Part shown: positions 7,118 to 8,931 of the stretch, in pieces | Position numbering within the stretch: position 1 is the stretch's first letter | How the letters are laid out: every line of letters starts with the position of its first letter | The notes under the pieces: model-generated | Database searches by the model: none | What the model was told of the DNA's origin: nothing | The model's input: the letters and a program-made list of their open reading frames with translations, nothing else | Translations under genes and position numbers: made by a program | NCBI GenBank assembly: GCA_023386495.1 | Contig: JAEWJS010000145.1 | Location: forward strand, 1-8,931 | Source: Bacillota bacterium | Lineage (GTDB): Bacteria > Bacillota > Bacilli > Paenibacillales > Paenibacillaceae | Direction of reading: 5' to 3' | DNA length: 8,931 bases

Positions 7118-8281
7118 CTAGACCAGCTTAGCCCTTACGACGAGGCAATCATGCGCCGGCACGACAGGAGCGAAGCGCTCCTTGAACACGCCGAGCTCTT
7201 GATGCTTCCAGCAGTCGTAGAGAGATAGCGAGAAACCGGAAGCGTAGGGGAGTCCGATGTCCCAGAATTGGAGTGAGATCTCGCGCTGGTCATCGCTTAG
7301 GTTGAAGAATCCGATGGCCAAGTCGCCGTCTGTCAGCACCTTCACGAGCATGAAGACCTCGTCCGTGTGGAACCACTGCGGCTCGGGCTTAATGCGATAA
7401 GCCCCGCGGCCTTCGATGTCCTGATTGATCGCGATCAGGTCCTGGTTCAGCAAAATATCCTTCGTAGCTTGATTGGCGTTCCGTATATCGCAGCCGATCA
7501 TGAGCGGCGAACCCATGATGCTCCATAACGAGAAGTGGGTCTTGTATTCCGTGTCCGTGCAGCCGCCGATTGTGCTGCCGATGTAATCATTGTTGCTGCC
7601 GCCATACATGCCGACAATCAGCATGTCCATATCATTGTGGCAGAAAGCCCCCGTATAACTCGCTTTGTCCAGCTGCGACAAGGACAACTCCTTCACGGAA
7701 GTCCAGAAATCCCGAATATCGCCGGTTGAACGGTACATATGGGCACCGGATTCGCGTATCCAATGGTAGACATTGTCGGCGCCCCAGTTGCAGGCAGAGA
7801 ACAAAATATCTCTTCCGCTATTCTTGAGCGCAAGGCTCATCCGTTTATATAGCAGCTCCCCGGAAATATGACGAGGCTTAAAGCAGTAGTCATACTTCAG
7901 ATAATCGACTCCCCATTCGGCGAATAAGCGGGCATCCTGGAATTCGTGCTCGAAGCTGCCGGGATAACCCGCACATGTGTGGGTGCCGACGCAGGAATAC
8001 ATGCCGAACTTTAAGCCCTTCGAATGGATATAGTCCGCCAGCGCTTTCATTCCGCTCGGGAACTTGGCAGGATCGGCCACCAGATTGCCCTCGGAATCCC
8101 TCTCCTTCAGGCTCCAGCAGTCATCGATGACGATATATTCATAGCCTGCATCCTTATAGCCTTCACTAACGAATCGGTCGGCGACATCCCGAATAAGCTG
8201 CTCATTGATGTCCCAGGTGAAGGTATTCCATGAATTCCATCCTAGTGCGGGTCTCAGCCCGAGCTGTGAGTAGTTGTCCAT
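7118..8281 (-). CDS. Glycoside hydrolase family 27 enzyme, alpha-galactosidase (melibiase) type
   Basis: This 387-residue retaining glycosidase probably releases terminal alpha-galactose or a related sugar. It has a (beta/alpha)8 barrel over about 1-290 followed by a C-terminal beta domain. Visible family motifs are 'GWNSWNTF' (14-21), 'IDDCW' with D53/D54, 'THTCAGYPGSF' (100-110), 'WGVDYLKYDYC' with the predicted nucleophile D131, 'RSTGDI' with the predicted acid/base D188, and 'NDMDML' (216-221). There is no signal peptide, so it should act in the cytoplasm on imported oligosaccharides. In the specificity loop 'SACNWG', Asn165 stands where human alpha-galactosidase A has Glu203, so alpha-N-acetylgalactosaminidase or beta-L-arabinopyranosidase activity is not excluded. 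The ATG at 8281 is preceded by AAGGGATGG about 8-10 bases upstream. It lies upstream of the small zinc-ribbon-like gene and downstream of a terminated GH43-type gene. Confidence 0.93.
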   Translation of the reverse strand: MDNYSQLGLRPALGWNSWNTFTWDINEQLIRDVADRFVSEGYKDAGYEYIVIDDCWSLKERDSEGNLVADPAKFPSGMKALADYIHSKGLKFGMYSCVGTHTCAGYPGSFEHEFQDARLFAEWGVDYLKYDYCFKPRHISGELLYKRMSLALKNSGRDILFSACNWGADNVYHWIRESGAHMYRSTGDIRDFWTSVKELSLSQLDKASYTGAFCHNDMDMLIVGMYGGSNNDYIGSTIGGCTDTEYKTHFSLWSIMGSPLMIGCDIRNANQATKDILLNQDLIAINQDIEGRGAYRIKPEPQWFHTDEVFMLVKVLTDGDLAIGFFNLSDDQREISLQFWDIGLPYASGFSLSLYDCWKHQELGVFKERFAPVVPAHDCLVVRAKLV

Positions 8282-8351
8282 TCCTAACCATCCCTTCTTG
8301 AACTCCGTTATTCTTCCATCTTACTCGCAACCGCATTCCCCAACCTATAGC

Positions 8352-8385
8352 TTGATGTTGCATGAATATGGATAGGCGTTGCTTG
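8352..8385. promoter_or_regulatory. Direct repeat with 21-bp period upstream of the GH27 gene, possible AraC-type operator
   Basis: Two similar 13-base segments, TTGATGTTGCATG (8352-8364) and TAGGCGTTGCTTG (8373-8385), share GTTGC and agree at 9 of 13 positions. They start exactly 21 bp apart, which is the two-helical-turn spacing common for AraC-family half-sites. They lie about 70-105 bases before the GH27 start codon. I found no convincing -35/-10 pair in this gap. The assignment is tentative. Confidence 0.25.
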
Positions 8386-8399
8386 TTACGTGCAGGCAG

Positions 8400-8439
8400 G
8401 CACAACAAAAGGCAGCCAGACGTAATGTCAGGCTGCCTT
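8400..8439 (-). terminator. Rho-independent terminator of the GH43-type gene
   Basis: On the minus strand AAGGCAGCC pairs with GGCTGCCTT (9 bp). After one T-T mismatch, GAC/GTC extends the stem around a 5-base loop; the plus-strand arms are 8409-8421 and 8427-8439. The second arm runs into TTTTGTTGTG on the minus strand. It begins about 15 bases after the TAG stop at 8455-8457, the ideal position. It separates this gene from GH27, which therefore needs its own promoter in 8282-8399. Confidence 0.85.
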
Positions 8440-8454
8440 CCAGGTGTCGATCGA

Positions 8455-8931
8455 CTATTCCAGTGTGAATGAAGCTAGGCTTGCGTTGCCGATGCCCTTA
8501 TACGTGAAGTAGAGCGCTTGAACGCCGTCCGGGATGGCGATGTCGGCCGCGTAGGAGGTCCAGACGTTCGTGAAGTCGACCGGAATCGAGCCGAGGGAAG
8601 GTCCGTCCCATGCTGTCTTGACTTCGAAGCTGCCCTTCGCATATCCGCGCACCTTGATCGTAACGCGCTTCACGCCTTCGCATTGGAAGTACTTGAACCC
8701 TGCCGTCGCGGTTTCCCGCATGTTCGCGATATAGCCGATCTCTTCGTCCCCGTCCTTGCCGTCTTGCGTGATCTTCGGGAAACGCCCGTCCATCCAGGCG
8801 CCGTGCGTGCCCGAGTAACGCTCATCCGTATCCGTGAACAGATGGCAAGCCAGGTAAGCCGGGTATTCGCCACGGCCTTCGAGCGGACCGCCGTTCGGGC
8901 CGCTTGTCGTAATCTCGACTTGCGGGATGCT
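8455..8931 (-). CDS. GH43-type glycoside hydrolase, C-terminal carbohydrate-binding-like module (5' end outside window)
   Basis: The frame is open to the right edge, so the N-terminal part including any catalytic domain is missing; about 158 C-terminal codons are visible. Reading upstream of ATG 8793 adds 46 in-frame codons beginning SIPQVEITTSGPNGGPL, then 'EYPAYLACHLFTD' and 'WMDGRFPKITQDGKDGDEE'. From memory this is the characteristic C-terminal region of Paenibacillus-type family 43 glycosyl hydrolases, which act on arabinose- or xylose-containing plant polysaccharides. The tail ('TIKVRGYAKGSFEVKTAWDG' to 'GVQALYFTYKGIGNASLASF') looks like a CBM6-type beta-sandwich. Substrate and location cannot be decided without the missing part. 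The ATG at 8793 is internal and not the true start. A strong terminator follows the stop. Confidence 0.78.
   Translation of the reverse strand, partial: SIPQVEITTSGPNGGPLEGRGEYPAYLACHLFTDTDERYSGTHGAWMDGRFPKITQDGKDGDEEIGYIANMRETATAGFKYFQCEGVKRVTIKVRGYAKGSFEVKTAWDGPSLGSIPVDFTNVWTSYAADIAIPDGVQALYFTYKGIGNASLASFTLE

Overview
The window looks like the chromosome of an endospore-forming Firmicute of the Paenibacillus/Cohnella type. Supporting this are a three-gene GerA-family germination receptor operon, an AraC regulator and extracytoplasmic solute-binding protein in the style of those genera, GH27 and GH43 carbohydrate genes, purine-rich Shine-Dalgarno sequences, GTG/TTG starts and a fairly GC-rich coding sequence. 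No RNA gene, CRISPR array, insertion sequence or phage gene was seen.

Left part (1-4481, all + strand). The window opens inside the 3' part of an ABC-transporter solute-binding lipoprotein gene. Next comes a tightly packed germination receptor operon in the order B-A-C: a GerAB-like permease (751-1857), a GerAA-like subunit (1850-3295) and a GerAC-like lipoprotein (3295-4452), with 8-nt and 1-nt overlaps and a GC-rich hairpin after the last gene. The A subunit is broken by one in-frame amber codon (2117-2119, codon 90). Family-like sequence continues in the same frame on both sides, so a single base change separates it from an intact 481-residue protein. The receptor is therefore probably non-functional or impaired, unless the stop is suppressed or is a sequencing error.

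Middle part (4482-6947, + strand). A promoter-like sequence precedes a membrane-bound PAS-GGDEF diguanylate cyclase. Fifteen bases after it starts an AraC-family regulator whose Shine-Dalgarno overlaps the cyclase stop codon, so the two probably share a transcript.

Right part (6911-8931, - strand). Reading leftwards from the right edge, the strand carries the 3' end of a GH43-type glycosidase gene with a carbohydrate-binding-like C-terminal module and a good intrinsic terminator. It is followed by a cytoplasmic GH27 alpha-galactosidase-type enzyme and, 3 nt after its stop, a 67-residue protein with two CxxC pairs. That small gene overlaps the end of the AraC gene tail-to-tail by 37 nt. The neighbourhood suggests plant-polysaccharide or galactoside use (transporter binding protein, GH43, GH27, AraC regulator) with a germination receptor and a c-di-GMP enzyme set between the carbohydrate genes. 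The AraC-to-GH27 regulatory link is inference only.
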